Assembly (NCBI GenBank): GCA_010909165.1
Contig: MU008231.1
Coordinates: 51,389-115,388 of the forward strand
Origin: Anthoceros angustus
Lineage: Eukaryota; Streptophyta; Anthocerotopsida; Anthocerotales; Anthocerotaceae
DNA: 64,000 nt
Direction: 5' to 3'
The first letter of the stretch is position 1; every line of letters begins with the position of its first letter. The translations under genes and the position numbers were made by a program. Positions 46,555 through 57,445 of this stretch are shown one piece after another. The notes under the pieces are model-generated. The model was not told where the DNA came from, searched no databases, and saw nothing but the letters and a program-made list of their open reading frames with translations.

Positions 46555-47948
46555 TTACGCGCGTGGTGCCGCGAATACATTCCGGTTGGTGTGTCCCGTT
46601 TGATGACAAATTGAGCAATACACCAAGCGCGCCTTGCGGTGAGGAGACCGTGGAGCTTGATTCTTCACGCTTGACCTCTGGTCAATCTTTTGGTCAAAGC
46701 CTCCACTTGTCCATCCTCCCTGCTGCAGGCGTTTCTCCTCCTCCATCCGACGGACCGTCTTCCCTTCCTCTCCTTCTCCGGCGTTCGCTTCTTCCTCTTG
46801 TCGTTTGACCTTCTCCGGGTCCTTCTTTATTCGCCGTTCGTAGGCCTTTTCGATTCCTCATCCGATGTGGAGCTTTCTTGAGTTCCGCTATCCTCGCTTC
46901 GATGAGGGCGGGGTAGCTGGAGGAGGTGGGAAAGGCGAGCTAGATCTCTCGATCCTTTCCTCTTCTTATGACTTCGCCTCTTCTTCTTCTCCTCCTAACT
47001 CGGCGGACTCCCATTCCTCGGCGGAGGCCCCTTAACGTCTTCGTCCACGCTGCGGTGTACCTCCATTTTCGAGACAAGCCACTCACAAACCAATCCAGCG
47101 CTTGCTCTTGAGTACCAGGTGGGTGGATCCCCTCTCGGGTGCACATTTGAACTCGATCCGGATCCGTAAAACCTCTCCACATAATCAAACAAAGATTCTC
47201 GTTTCTTCCCTGAAGGGTTCTCAACTTTGCTAAAGTGTGGTGTGCATGAGCCCTCCCGATTGAAGGCTTTGAGCTTCCCAATCGTGGCGAATTATAGTGC
47301 GACCATACCCTTATGCATGCCTCTCGGCGATCCGGAAAAATCGTGGTCGATCGGCGTCTCCATCCTCCAAGTTAGCGTGGGAGACATGCTCAAAGTTCTT
47401 ACGCCTCGCATCATCTCCCTTCTTCTTCTCGAATTTGGCGTATTCTTGGCGACTATGAAGTTAGGCGGTCCTCCTCCTCCACCAACTCCACTCATGTTGC
47501 TCGGTAGTGTCCTGGACCAACACTCCTCTCGCCGGGTAACGAAACAAATCGGGATCCTTGAGGAGTAGCGACCTCCCCTCTAGTTCGTCCCAAAGATCAA
47601 TCGACGCGATTCGATCGAGTCGTTCAAAATCCTCCGACCAACTTCCCGCTCACGGCGACCTCGTCGCTCGATTCGTGGAGATGAGGTGGTGTCACCGCTT
47701 TGAGAAGCAAAGCGTCGCGGGCGTTCGCGGCGGTGTAACTCGTGCTCGGAGGCGCGACCCTTCCTAAATCCGGTCACCGACTTCTCTTCTACCTCCTCCT
47801 TCCTCTCGCCGGTGATCTCGCCTCTTCCTCCTCCACTTTTATCAGCCGTTCCGCACCTCTCGCCTTGAGGCGACTTCTTCCGTGCTCGCTCTACTTCCTC
47901 CCGCTGCCCTCGAGTGGCGGCGGTGGTCTCTTCCATGATTTCTTCCAA
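46555..47948 (-). pseudogene. Gag of the 16.3-kb gypsy element
   Basis: Starts near MEEIMEETTAATRGQ (47,948), continues through a charged part. The capsid-like block LRTLQGRNENL and (next frame) YVERFYGSG with EQALDWFVSGLSRKW spans 47,220-47,060. It ends with a degenerate zinc knuckle CSICHQTGHTNRNVF (46,615-46,570), whose last Cys is lost. It lies between the primer site and the protease. Gag would form the particle and bind RNA. Confidence 0.75.
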
Positions 47949-48203
47949 GGCTCGTAAATCTCTTGCGATGTGGTGGTGACCTTCGTGTATCTCCCTAGAT
48001 CGACCCTATCGACATACGCAACCATCCTCATGTCCTCCAACCCACGTGTTAAGAAGGAAGCAAACCACACCCCTCTAGTGTCTCAACCATTCACCCGATG
48101 ACAACTAAAAGTGATTCTTCCTCACAACACATGGTCGACCTCGGTCCCTTCTCAAGCATGCTCTGACCTAGCGATGGAAACCACAAAACTTCAACCTTTC
48201 AAG

Positions 48204-48218
48204 TCCCCGGCAGCGCCA
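48204..48218 (-). promoter_or_regulatory. Primer-binding site, tRNA-Asp type, 3-bp shorter
   Basis: On the minus strand TGGCGCTGCCGGGGA lies four bases inside the 5' LTR. It equals the complement of the plant tRNA-Asp 3' end (TGGCGCCGTTGCCGGGG) except for the absence of CGT. Confidence 0.75.
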
Positions 48219-49117
48219 AAAATGTGGTAGGGAGAATCAGGCACTCCCAGGTCCTCCCACTATAGCGGCCACACTTATCACTTTGTCCGTCGTTGGGTTT
48301 CGTCCCATGAGACTTGTGTGAAAGTTCGAGGCCTTGTGTCCAATGCTGACAACTCTCGACCTTCTCAACAAGCAAGGCGCCTCTACTCTCCCTCTCACAC
48401 GGTGCACCACTTGCCTTTGATCGCCAACCTCGACCCTCGACACACAATTGCGGGTCACCGCCTCTGACAGGAGCCTACAGGCGCCCGGACCCCCAGTTCA
48501 CACGATTTCGTCCCTACTTCTAAGACCAAACTTGACCTACTCATTGCGAGTCCTGCCTCACGAGCCTACCACGAGGGGACCCCCCAGTTCACACCGCGAT
48601 TCGTCCCTACTTCTAAGACCACTCTTCTCCACTCGGGGCGCTCGTTTGCTTGCAGTTGGGATTCGTCCCTTAGGCTCTGCGGCCTTCCACTAACACCTAC
48701 ACCTCTAATCCTCTACTCATCTTCTCCTCATCCTCTTCCTCCTATTCTAACCTCGATTCGGGCTTCTTGGTTTTGACTCGCCTTACAGCTGGCTGGTCGG
48801 CCTCCACCGGCAAGTTCTTCCTTGGGCGGTTGCTATGAGTTTGACACCGAGAACCTCCGAGTCTTTCCAGTCTACCCTCAAGAGAGTTCTGGGCATTTGC
48901 CACACACCCAAAGCAAAGCAATTTCACAACCATTCACAAGGGGAGCAACTCGTTTAGGCACTTGCGTGAGCAAGTCCTCCACCAAACACTCACCACGCGA
49001 CTTCCTCTCTGCAGACCCGTGTTGGCTCCTGGCCGACACGAAATTCCTCTGTAATGGCAAAGGACTCGGTGGCGTGGGGCGCAAGACATGATACTTTACT
49101 TTGTGAAATCCTCCTCC

Positions 49118-49125
49118 TCTTATAG
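49118..49125 (-). promoter_or_regulatory. LTR TATA box (copy C)
   Basis: CTATAAGAGGAGG on the minus strand, same position as in copies A and B. In the 5' LTR this would drive the genomic RNA. Confidence 0.6.
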
Positions 49126-50099
49126 GAGGCCTTCCACATACAACCTCCCTTGGGTGACCCTCTGCGGTCACCTTTTCCAATTTCTATTATTTCCTACCTT
49201 GACATTTAATGTCGGCACCTAAATCTATGTCCATTTCTTGGTAAATTCTATTCTAGTAACTTCACCTAAGTCTATCCTCGAAGGATGTCGATTACATCAC
49301 TCCTTCCTATTCTTCTACCTAGCATTTATGGTCCTTGACCATATCTAGTCTTCACCTCTTTGGGGTGGGGCGTGTCCTGGTGGATTGGCTCCCTCGCCCT
49401 CCTTTTGCTCTTGCCCTTCCCGATCTTTGTCCCCCAATGTGTGGGGCAAGTACAATCTTGCCCCTTCCTCCATCTCCGGGCGGCGTCTGGATTCCTCCTC
49501 CGGCAATCGCGCTTCCCGCGCACCTAGGCGCCTTCTCCATCTCCTCGCGCTCGCGATCGTTCATCGCACCCTACGCGGTAGTCGGCGGACTACGGGTGGT
49601 ACTACCATCGTGGTAGTCGGTCTCCTTACTTCCTTCTTCCTCTCATCGGTGAGGGTTTCTTGGGTCGAGATCTTCATTGCTCTTGCCTTTTGATTTGTCC
49701 ATACCTATCATAGAGCACCCTTCATCCCCATCTTCTTCGGATTTTGCCTAATCTCCGGGCCCTTTTGCGTTGGACTCCTCCTCGGGTCCGGTTCCTCCCT
49801 CTCGTGGGATAAGGAACTTCCTCACCCCTTCTTCCTCCAGGTCGGACCCGTCCTTAGTCTCCTCGGTGGGGTTCTCTCCCACCACCCATGCTCCTGTGGT
49901 ATACCTGCACCCCGGCCTTCCATCTTGATTGGGCTTGCGTCCCAACTCCCCCCGTGCGCACCTACGGTGGTCTGGCGGACTACGGCGTGGTGTGTCCCCA
50001 GTGAGTCTGGCGGACTACAGGTGGTGGTCACCTAGGGTAGGGTGACCCCCTGAGGTGTCCTCTCCTTGCTCTCGCCGTCTCCCGATCCACGCGTCGCGG

Positions 50100-52812
50100 T
50101 GCTCCTTCACCTCGACTCCTCAGTTCCTCGAGTCCATTTCGTGATGGCCTCATCAAAATCGGAGGCCTCTGGCTGCACTTTGCGGCTCCTTGTCATCATC
50201 ATGAGGACCCAATGTCCTCCTCTTTTTGGCCAAAAGACTTGTTGGCCTTCAAGATCTGTTGGAGGTGAGCCCCAAGTTGTATTGCATTTGGAGATCATCA
50301 ATCTCCGTGGGCCACTCTCCATCCTCGCACCTACCTTGTAGGCATCTTGCGGTGGTCAATTCTCCCACCTTGACATGGAGGTTACATTCTCCTCCCTCAC
50401 TTCCTTTATGGTGGCCAATTTTGCTGAAGGGCATAATGCCAAAATCGCGCGCTTCCTCACCACTCATGCACCACCTTCTTGTGGCGCTCCTCCTCCGGAC
50501 CTCCTTTGTTCCTCCGCTAATTCTTGAGCAAGCCCTCTTCTCCTTGCCAAGCATCCTTTCGCGCTCCGACTCCACGGTCTTGTGCTTCTCGCTCAGCGCT
50601 CCTCTTCCAAATTATCGGGTCCTTCCTCCTCTCCCTTATCCCGGATTTTGATGGCTTAGTAGCCATCACCGCTCATGTGCGTCCACTTCTTTGAGTTACC
50701 TTCTCCTTTCCTAGTGCCTCGGCCCTTTCCTTTCTTGCTCTAATTGGGCAAAATGCTCTTCGCCTTTTGCCTCCAAGAATCCTTTTGGGTTGTTGCCGAA
50801 TGGCTCTTTCTTGACTTGTGACAACTTCCCTCGAGGCTTTCTCCGTGCGCCCGATCGAGCTTCTCTCCTGACCTTTTCCAATTTGGCTGCCTTTTCATCG
50901 GACTCCATGGCCTCCAATTGCCATTTGGTCCACCTTCCTCCGGCCATGTCTTGAGATTTCACTTCCTCTTGGCATGCCCACAAGGAGGCTGCTAGGTCCC
51001 TAGCCCCTTCAAATCCACGCAGTGAGTGCTTCACAAGCTCAGCAATTCTCCTAGGGGTCCTAATTCCCCTTCTTCTTCTTTCCGGGCCATCAGCGGGCGG
51101 TCCCTTCACTCGCTCCATCCGCTCTCCCCAGTAGCGGAGATGGTGGCCTCGGCCGCTCGCGGCACCTCACGTGCTTCTCCTTCCCTTCCCCCAGTAGGCT
51201 GTGCTGGCGGCGTGGGTGCCACCGCCTATGGTGGCTGCTCCCCCGTGGTAGATGCCTACCATGGTGGGGTGGCCCCTACGGTGATGCCCACCCCTTGGGT
51301 GGGCCTCCCTACGGGGTATGGGTGCCTCTCTCGTAGGCACAAAGGAGATGGTGGGGACTCCCCACTCTGGGCATCACCCCTCACATGGTCCTTCTCTCAT
51401 AGACCACCATTCGGCCTTCCTCGGCGCTTCAGCTCTTCTCCCTTGCTTGCTCACAGCGGGAAAGGATTCCCACTCCCAACCTTGTTGCCTCATCTTCTCC
51501 TCTTGCTTCTAGCATGCTTGTGGAGGTCGACCTCCCACCGTCTTCCAATGCAAAGGCAAAGGCCTTTTCCAACCTCGGTGGAGGTGGATGACCTCAAAGG
51601 GATGCCATGCATCTTCAAGCTCCTTGCTTGTGAGAGTCCCTCGGTTTCCCATAAATGCACCAAATAGGTGCTAAGGTAGCATGGCCTTGGCCCTTCCTCA
51701 TCCACGAATTTGGCTTGAGGAGCTTCTCGATGGTGGATGTAGGCCTCATACATGATAGTCCCCAATCTTGGCTCCCATGGAAATCTTCCACAAAAATTGG
51801 AGGAAGTTGGTCTTTGAAATAAGAAGTGCGTTGGTAATTTACCAACCCCGGCACAATCTTTGCGAAGAGCCTCCACTTGACTCCTTGATGCTCTCGGTCT
51901 TCCGGCCATTCTTGGCGTGGGCCTTCACTCTCCATCCATCATGTCAAGGAACTCCTGCGGGATGTCGAGAGGCTGTCCTCTTCCTCCATTCGACCTTTCG
52001 AGGAGCAATTCCAGCTCTCTTCCTCGGTCTTCCATACACCGAATACTTACGGTCCAGCGGGGATCCGTTCTAGCATTCCTTTCCGGTGGCGCGGCGCCGA
52101 TTGATGGAGGTTGATGTAACACTCCTCAATCAATTCCAAATTGGTGTAGGCCCATTGGCGGCCATACACCCATCCTAGTTGGATGTTCTCCTCCTCGCCT
52201 TGCAGAAATCAACTAAATCTCGGGGTTGAGCTGCCCACAAAGCAAGTGAATTGAGGCATTAGCTCACCTCCTCACGGCGTAGCCCTGCTGCTTTTCCTTC
52301 CTTCTCGCGAGGAGAGCCTTTGCCAGCGGCTCCTTCCTTGCCTTTTCCTCGAGGCATGGTGGCGTCTTCCTTCAAGTGTTTTCAAGGAGAATTACTTCCA
52401 ATTTGCTTTTTCTCTTCAAACACTTCTCCTTGGGGTAACACACTTCACTGCACGTTAGCCCTGGCCCAAGTTTTTCTGCTGCCTCTCCCGTTGTCCTTCT
52501 TCGTGGCCGCGATTTCACGCTCTTCACTTCAATTCTCTTACCACAGTGTTGTTTTGGCGCTCGCTCCACTTCCTCTCCGGTGGTTGTGTCGAGCTCTCAC
52601 TTGCCTTTCCGCTTTTCCTTCCACGGTCTCCTCCTCGCGGTTCTTTCCTCTCGATGGCCGCCGCCTCTCCCGGCTTGCTCGTGGCGATGGCGGCTCCTTC
52701 TCGCCGATGGCGTCTTCCTTCCTTTTGCGTTTACGTTCCAGCGCTCTCTTGTTCTTCGAAGTGGAAGCGGCCCAAAGCGCACTTTGCCTCCTTTGGATGC
52801 ACTGGCGCGCAA
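50100..52812 (-). pseudogene. U3-borne ORF in the 5' LTR (copy C)
   Basis: The same blocks as in copy B, in order: basic N-terminal part (52,812-52,600), GRQWAY block (about 52,160), GVKWRLFAKIVPG and YLVHLWETEGLSQARSLKMH (51,880-51,600), then KWQLEAMESDEKAAKLEKV and AKGEEHFAQLEQERK (50,930-50,730), and ASDFDEAI near 50,150. Because this copy lies upstream of the TATA box at 49,118, the 5' LTR promoter could not transcribe it. Only the 3' LTR copy is in the genomic RNA. Confidence 0.6.
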
Positions 52813-53253
52813 CCCTAGATTGGGTTCATCATTCCAAAATCCTAATTCTATCTAAACTACCTATTTTCCTATCTGCTATCCTAATTAACGCTTTCTAATT
52901 ACTATATATTTATTCCCTATTGGTGAGCATATATAGTGGATATCCCCTCTATTCTAAATTTCCTTTTGGCAGAGTGATACCGGTAGTGCGACTTACCGCG
53001 GATCGCTTCCCTTCTCGGCTACGGCGTGTGGACCTACGGTGGTAGTGCCGACCTACCAACCTTTGGTGCCCTCACGCACGTCAAATTCGTTTGACCCGTT
53101 CTTCTTGGGATATCCTTTTGCCTTCCTAACAATATCCTACAACTCCTTCAAGATTCTCGGAAAATTTCTTGCTCCTCTTCAATCGTTCTAGCCAAAAAAT
53201 CAAACTTGTTGTCTTGGGCTCTTTTGGGTGGTTGCCCAAACTTTTACGTTCCA

Positions 53254-53327
53254 CGAGCCTATCATCCCGCGGACCCCTTGCTACAACGACGGGATTATGC
53301 GGCCTTGGCGGGCCGTGAAAGTAAGCG
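53254..53327 (+). mobile_element. Second-family LTR, right remnant after gypsy insertion
   Basis: These 74 bases match the end of the minus copy at 27,757-27,830: shared blocks ACAACGAC, GGATT.TGCG, AAAGT and GCGCCA. They complete the LTR that breaks off at 36,995. Confidence 0.6.
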
Positions 53328-53902
53328 CCACAGATGGTTAGTTGCCTCCCAATTCCATGCTCCTTGCAAAAGCGTTGGAAGTCAGTGGAGATGTATTCAC
53401 CTCCGTTGTCACTACACAAAGTCTTCAGACGGTGTCCACTTGTGTTCTCCACCATGGCTTTCCATTCATTGAAGAGTGTAAATACCTGGGATTTCTCCTT
53501 CATAAGATATGTCGAGGTCTTCCTAGTGAAATCATCAACAAACACCAGAATGTAGCGGGCTCCGCCATGAGTGGGATTTTTCATTGGACCACACACATCC
53601 GTGTGTACCAACTCTAGCGCCATCTTTGCTCGTCGCGTTGCAATCTTTGGGAATTTAGTTGGATGTAGCTTTCCCATTATGCACCCTTGGCATAATTGCG
53701 GCTCACCCACTTCTTTCAAATCCAAGCCTATAACCATATGTTGGTTCTTCATCAACTTTGATATTATGGACACCAATGTGCCCAAGCGTTGATGCCATAA
53801 ATCAATGGATCCAATGCTATTTTGTTGTCCATAAAGATGAAGTTTGCCTTCCCGAAGCACACAACTTGCCAAATTTCCTATTCGGATGCCTCTAGCAATC
53901 AC
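53328..53902 (-). pseudogene. Copia integrase, truncated
   Basis: DLWHQRLGTLVSIISKLMKN and CQGCIMGKLHPTKFPK form the zinc-binding domain (the HHCC motif is largely intact), LVHTDVCGPMKNPTHGGARY carries the first catalytic Asp and LCSDNGGEYISTDFQRFC the second. The text then breaks at RQLTICG, before the third acidic residue. One clean frame of about 190 residues, so this copy is less decayed than most elements here. Confidence 0.92.
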
Positions 53903-54194
53903 TTTAGCATTCGATACCTCGCCTTTCGATTGGATCCAAAGCCTTTGGAATTGAACACAACCTCATGACACATCGGCAATTTTTGCGACAAAAGAAGATT
54001 CCTCGCAAGATGAGGCACATGATCGCGTCCTTAATATATGTAGGCTGTCCTCATGGAAGATGGACCAACACCTCCTCTTCTCTTGATGTCATGTGACCTA
54101 TTGTCACCTTGCCATGTGCCCCTACTGCCAATACTTGAGAACCAAGGAAGGTTATAAGCGAAATCTTTGGGATCCATGGTCAAGTCACGAACTC

Positions 54195-55038
54195 TCATCC
54201 TTCATGAAGTCGCTTGATCTCTTTTGGGTGAAGCACGAAGATGTGTTTTTGGTCCTTCTCCGGATTAGCTTGGGAGGATTTCCCTTCTTCAAGTTTGCCA
54301 ATCTTATTTACGATTGCTGCGTAGTGATTGGGCTTCCCTACTGATAATAACAAAAGCCTTTCACCTTTCTCTTTGTATACGTATCCTTTGTCCCTTCTAG
54401 AGACTTGGCTTGCGAGGTCTTCCGTGATGTGCCTTCTTGGAAAGAGTGCCAAGCCTTCGTTGCTGTGTCCGGAAAGAACCATCAAGCTCCTCTTGTAGGA
54501 GTAATCTAACCACGTCATCAAAGGTTGGTTGATTATCGCTTGAACGCATCGCTACGGATGCCCTATAAGACAATAAAATTGCCTACATGATGGTGGCAAA
54601 CTACTCGTGACACGGTGATCACCTTACCCTCTGAAGGTAACTTGATCTCTGCCTCCCTCATTTGATCTATCAAGCTTTCCAATTTGTTGACATGTTGTTG
54701 AACAGTGTCGCCCTCAGCCATCTTGAAGTTGGAGAATTGACTTTCCAGCAGCATTTCGCTCACAATGCTCTTCTTCTCGTACGTTGTGGAAAGAATTTTC
54801 CATGCATATTGCGAAGAGACACACTCGCTCAATTGTGAGAGAACGTCATTTGACACATTCAGTATCATATTAGCCAAGGCTTTCGCATCCTTGTCTATAT
54901 CCTGTTCAGAAGCGCCATCTGGAAGTGCATTTTCCACAAACTTCCACAATCGTTTGTCAATAAGAAGAGATTTTAGCTTCAACTTCCATAATGTGAAGTT
55001 CCTGCCATCAAACTTTTCTACTTGATGCGTAGTCTCCA
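54195..55038 (-). pseudogene. Copia gag with zinc knuckle
   Basis: METTHQVEKFDGRNFTLWKL starts the UBN2-type gag at 55,038, continuing with SEMLLESQFSNFKMAEGDTV and VNKLESLIDQMREAEIKLPS to about 54,625. A second frame (54521-54195) carries GKPNHYAAI, the remains of a CCHC zinc knuckle, and the linker to the protease. The gag part is intact for about 150 codons, then frame-shifted. Confidence 0.88.
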
Positions 55039-55223
55039 TAGGCACACCTTTGAAAGCTATGCAAAGACAAGACAAAAAGTTCCTCGCACCAAAAACTACT
55101 ACCAAGCTTCACGAAATTGGAAACAAGCTTTCACAGATTTAGTCTGCATAACTACAAACAATGCAATAGAAGACAAGTGGCAACAGTCCCACACAGCGTG
55201 GTGCGGAGTACTTTACGCATCTC

Positions 55224-55242
55224 CTGAACCATGCTCTGCTAC
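55224..55242 (-). promoter_or_regulatory. Copia primer-binding site (initiator tRNA-Met type)
   Basis: On the minus strand TGGTAGCAGAGCATGGTTC directly follows the LTR. The plant consensus is TGGTATCAGAGC, one mismatch. Confidence 0.85.
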
Positions 55243-55243
55243 C

Positions 55244-55441
55244 ATGTTAGAAAACATTTATTCCCAGGTTTAGTACATTAAAAATGATGTGCTATGCATA
55301 CATATATAGCCTTTGGCCTTGTCATACTCTCGATAGTATGAAACCCTATCTTGCTCATGGGATAATCCTATATACTTCTAGGACTTATACTCATAGCTCT
55401 AATATGTGATGTGTTGCACCAATCCTATAGATTTCTAACAA
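55244..55441 (-). repeat. Copia 5' LTR, 198 bp
   Basis: Bounded by a perfect inverted repeat TGTTAGAAA ... TTTCTAACA. The intact ends and intact primer site suggest a fairly recent insertion. Confidence 0.88.
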
Positions 55442-55442
55442 C

Positions 55443-55638
55443 TTCAACCCCAACACCACGGAGTTCATCAAGGTTCAAGGAGGCAACCACGACAACGTCC
55501 GTGACTACGACTTCGTGGTCCTCCCGCCCGGTCAGATCAATGCCACCATCCCTATCCAACAGCGGTGGTCCAATTTTTATGTCCAGCAATCGATCACTTC
55601 TATGGACTGCCATTTGCCATTTACCGTGTCAATTAGTT
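55443..55638 (+). pseudogene. Gene fragment, about 64 codons, at the copia insertion point
   Basis: Directly after the copia LTR a + strand frame reads FNPNTTEFIKVQGGNHDNVR, DYDFVVLPPGQINATIPIQQ and RWSNFYVQQSITSMDCHLPF, ending in TAG at 55,636-55,638. GC-rich third positions contrast with AT-rich flanks. It has no start codon and looks like the 3' end of a host coding exon interrupted by the copia element. I do not recognise the protein. Confidence 0.5.
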
Positions 55639-55639
55639 A

Positions 55640-57100
55640 GGTATAGGTAGTTTATTATTAAAATAATAAAATATTTGTATATGAGTTCTTTACCTACTCT
55701 AACAACTTCAAAATACGAGTTTTTACGAAGAAAGATATCTTTTATAAATAATAAAAAATAATACCAAGTCAACTCATCTCTAAGAAAAATATTTGAGGAA
55801 AAATTATAATATAACAGAATATTCATAGATGATATAAAAAATATTTTACTTGAAATTTATTTAATAATAATCCAATCAGTCCAAAATAATTTCATTACCA
55901 TTCATATTTCAAGTTGAACATGAGTGTGTGTTATTTATTATGATATCTCTACTATGTATGTGTGTATGGGTAATAGTTAATGAGCTAAATAAACTATGTT
56001 TTTGAGTCCTTTTCATTTGGGTATCTCATAGAGGATCTTTGAGAATCACATTGTTTCTCTAATTCCTTTTTGCACCTATGGAAGGCCAAGTGTTATGGTC
56101 ATGAGTCCATTTGAATTCCTCTCTTTGTGACTATAGGTTGGATCTCTTGGGATCTCTATAAGTGTTGCCATTTGTGTATCTTTTCATTTCGCATCTTTGT
56201 AGTTTTCTTTTTTGAAGTTTTTGTAAAACTCATGTACTTTCAAAACTTAAGGATAACAATGATAATGGGACCACTTTTTGTCTTATAGTGCAAGAGATGG
56301 TTTGTTTTTGCATATTGTCTATTTTAATGTTCTTCGACGTAAATGTTCTTATTCATACTAGCAAGTTATTCTATATTATAAAATTAAATATTTATAATGA
56401 ATATTCTCTTCCAATTTATCCAACCGGTCTCTTTCAACATGTGATACTATGTATTTGGCTGTGTTTTGAATCCATATGAGACTTGAGTGTGATTTGGGAC
56501 AAGGTATCGAATTTGAAGAGATGCAAAGTTTGAAGGCATCTAACATTGATTTCGGACAAGAATCAAAATTGAAGAGATGCAAAGTTTGAAAGCATATGAT
56601 ATTTGACTAGATTCAATGATACATTGTATTGAGATTCTTAAATATATTAAAAAATAGTCTAAGTCATATATTTAGGTATATTATCTCGGTACAGAATCTT
56701 TCACAAGATTTTCATCTTTGATAGAATAATATCTACAAGATTTATATATTTTAAAAAATAATACATAGCATGGAGTTGGTGTTGGATGAACACGTAAGTA
56801 TTGGCTGTGCTTGGGTGGCAACAACCTCAAGTGCTACACATGTATGTATGTAGTGCAGCAGGGGGGACAGGCTGGTGGAAGAGGCGAGCCGGGCAGGTAA
56901 AAGCCTTAGAAGCTTGCATGGTTGCGAGGCATGTGGCTCCCCAAAAATGGGAAGAGCGATGAGGATGGTAATAATAGGCGGCGGTGGCCCCACAAGCCGC
57001 CTGTGCTGGAGGACAAGACGGCAGCGATGAGCCATCTGGAAGACGGGGTAGACAAAATCAGGGCAGGGACGCCAAGATTGGCGCACGTCGGCCGATGAAG
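55640..57100. other. AT-rich intergenic DNA
   Basis: No reading frame with protein character. A direct repeat of about 30 bases (AATTGAAGAGATGCAAAGTTTGAA type) occurs at about 56,510 and 56,565, the only structure noticed. Confidence 0.55.
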
Positions 57101-57445
57101 GTACCTTCCCCAAGTGGTTGACTTGCGGCGAGGGCGAGCAGGCTAGCAGGCTAGCCTGTGGGTGGATGCGATATCTGTATGGCTGGCGAGCGCTGGGCGA
57201 GTGCCGAGCGAGCGGGGACCTGGGGGCCCGGGGCCCGGGCCATCCAGAGGACGCCGCCCTTGCCGCAAATGCAGCGCGCGGTGTCACTGTGTGCTTTAAA
57301 TTAATGCACAGCGTTCGCGGACAGGCGCAGCAAGTGGAGCAGTGCAGGCGCCACACGACTCCCATGAGTGCACGGAAAAGTAAAAAGGGAAAGGGGGGAG
57401 CACGGGCTGCTGCCGAGGCAGACGCAGAGGCAGCAGGCAGTGGGG

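Larger units (their letters stand above)
36996..53253 (-). mobile_element. Complete Ty3/gypsy element, 16.3 kb, with about 5-kb LTRs
   Basis: Both ends carry the same DNA in the same direction: 36996-41928 (4933 bp) and 48223-53253 (5031 bp). In element sense the LTR starts TGGAACG and ends CTACCACA, so TG...CA. Next to the right LTR lies a primer site complementary to tRNA-Asp, and next to the left LTR a polypurine tract. The internal 6294 bp encodes gag, protease, RT, RNase H and integrase on the minus strand. Flanking pentamers TAAGC (36991-36995) and CGAGC (53254-53258) agree in three of five bases, a weak target duplication. All genes are frameshifted as read. Confidence 0.9.
48223..53253 (-). 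repeat. 5' LTR of the 16.3-kb gypsy element (copy C)
   Basis: From TGTGGTAGGGAG (48223) to ACGTTCCA (53253). It aligns with copy B throughout and with copy A over 2.8 kb. In element sense the U3 comes first (53,253 to about 49,125), then R-U5. Confidence 0.9.
53328..55441 (-). mobile_element. Ty1/copia element, 5' half (LTR, gag, integrase)
   Basis: In element sense: LTR (55441-55244), methionine-type primer site, gag, zinc knuckle, then integrase, cut within the catalytic core at 53,328 by the second-family LTR. RT and RNase H are not present to the right of the break and were not recognised beyond 34.7 kb. Confidence 0.88.

Noticed and set aside
36991-53258. Perfect 5-bp target duplication of the gypsy element
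   Set aside because: TAAGC and CGAGC agree at only three of five positions; stated as weak, not as proof.
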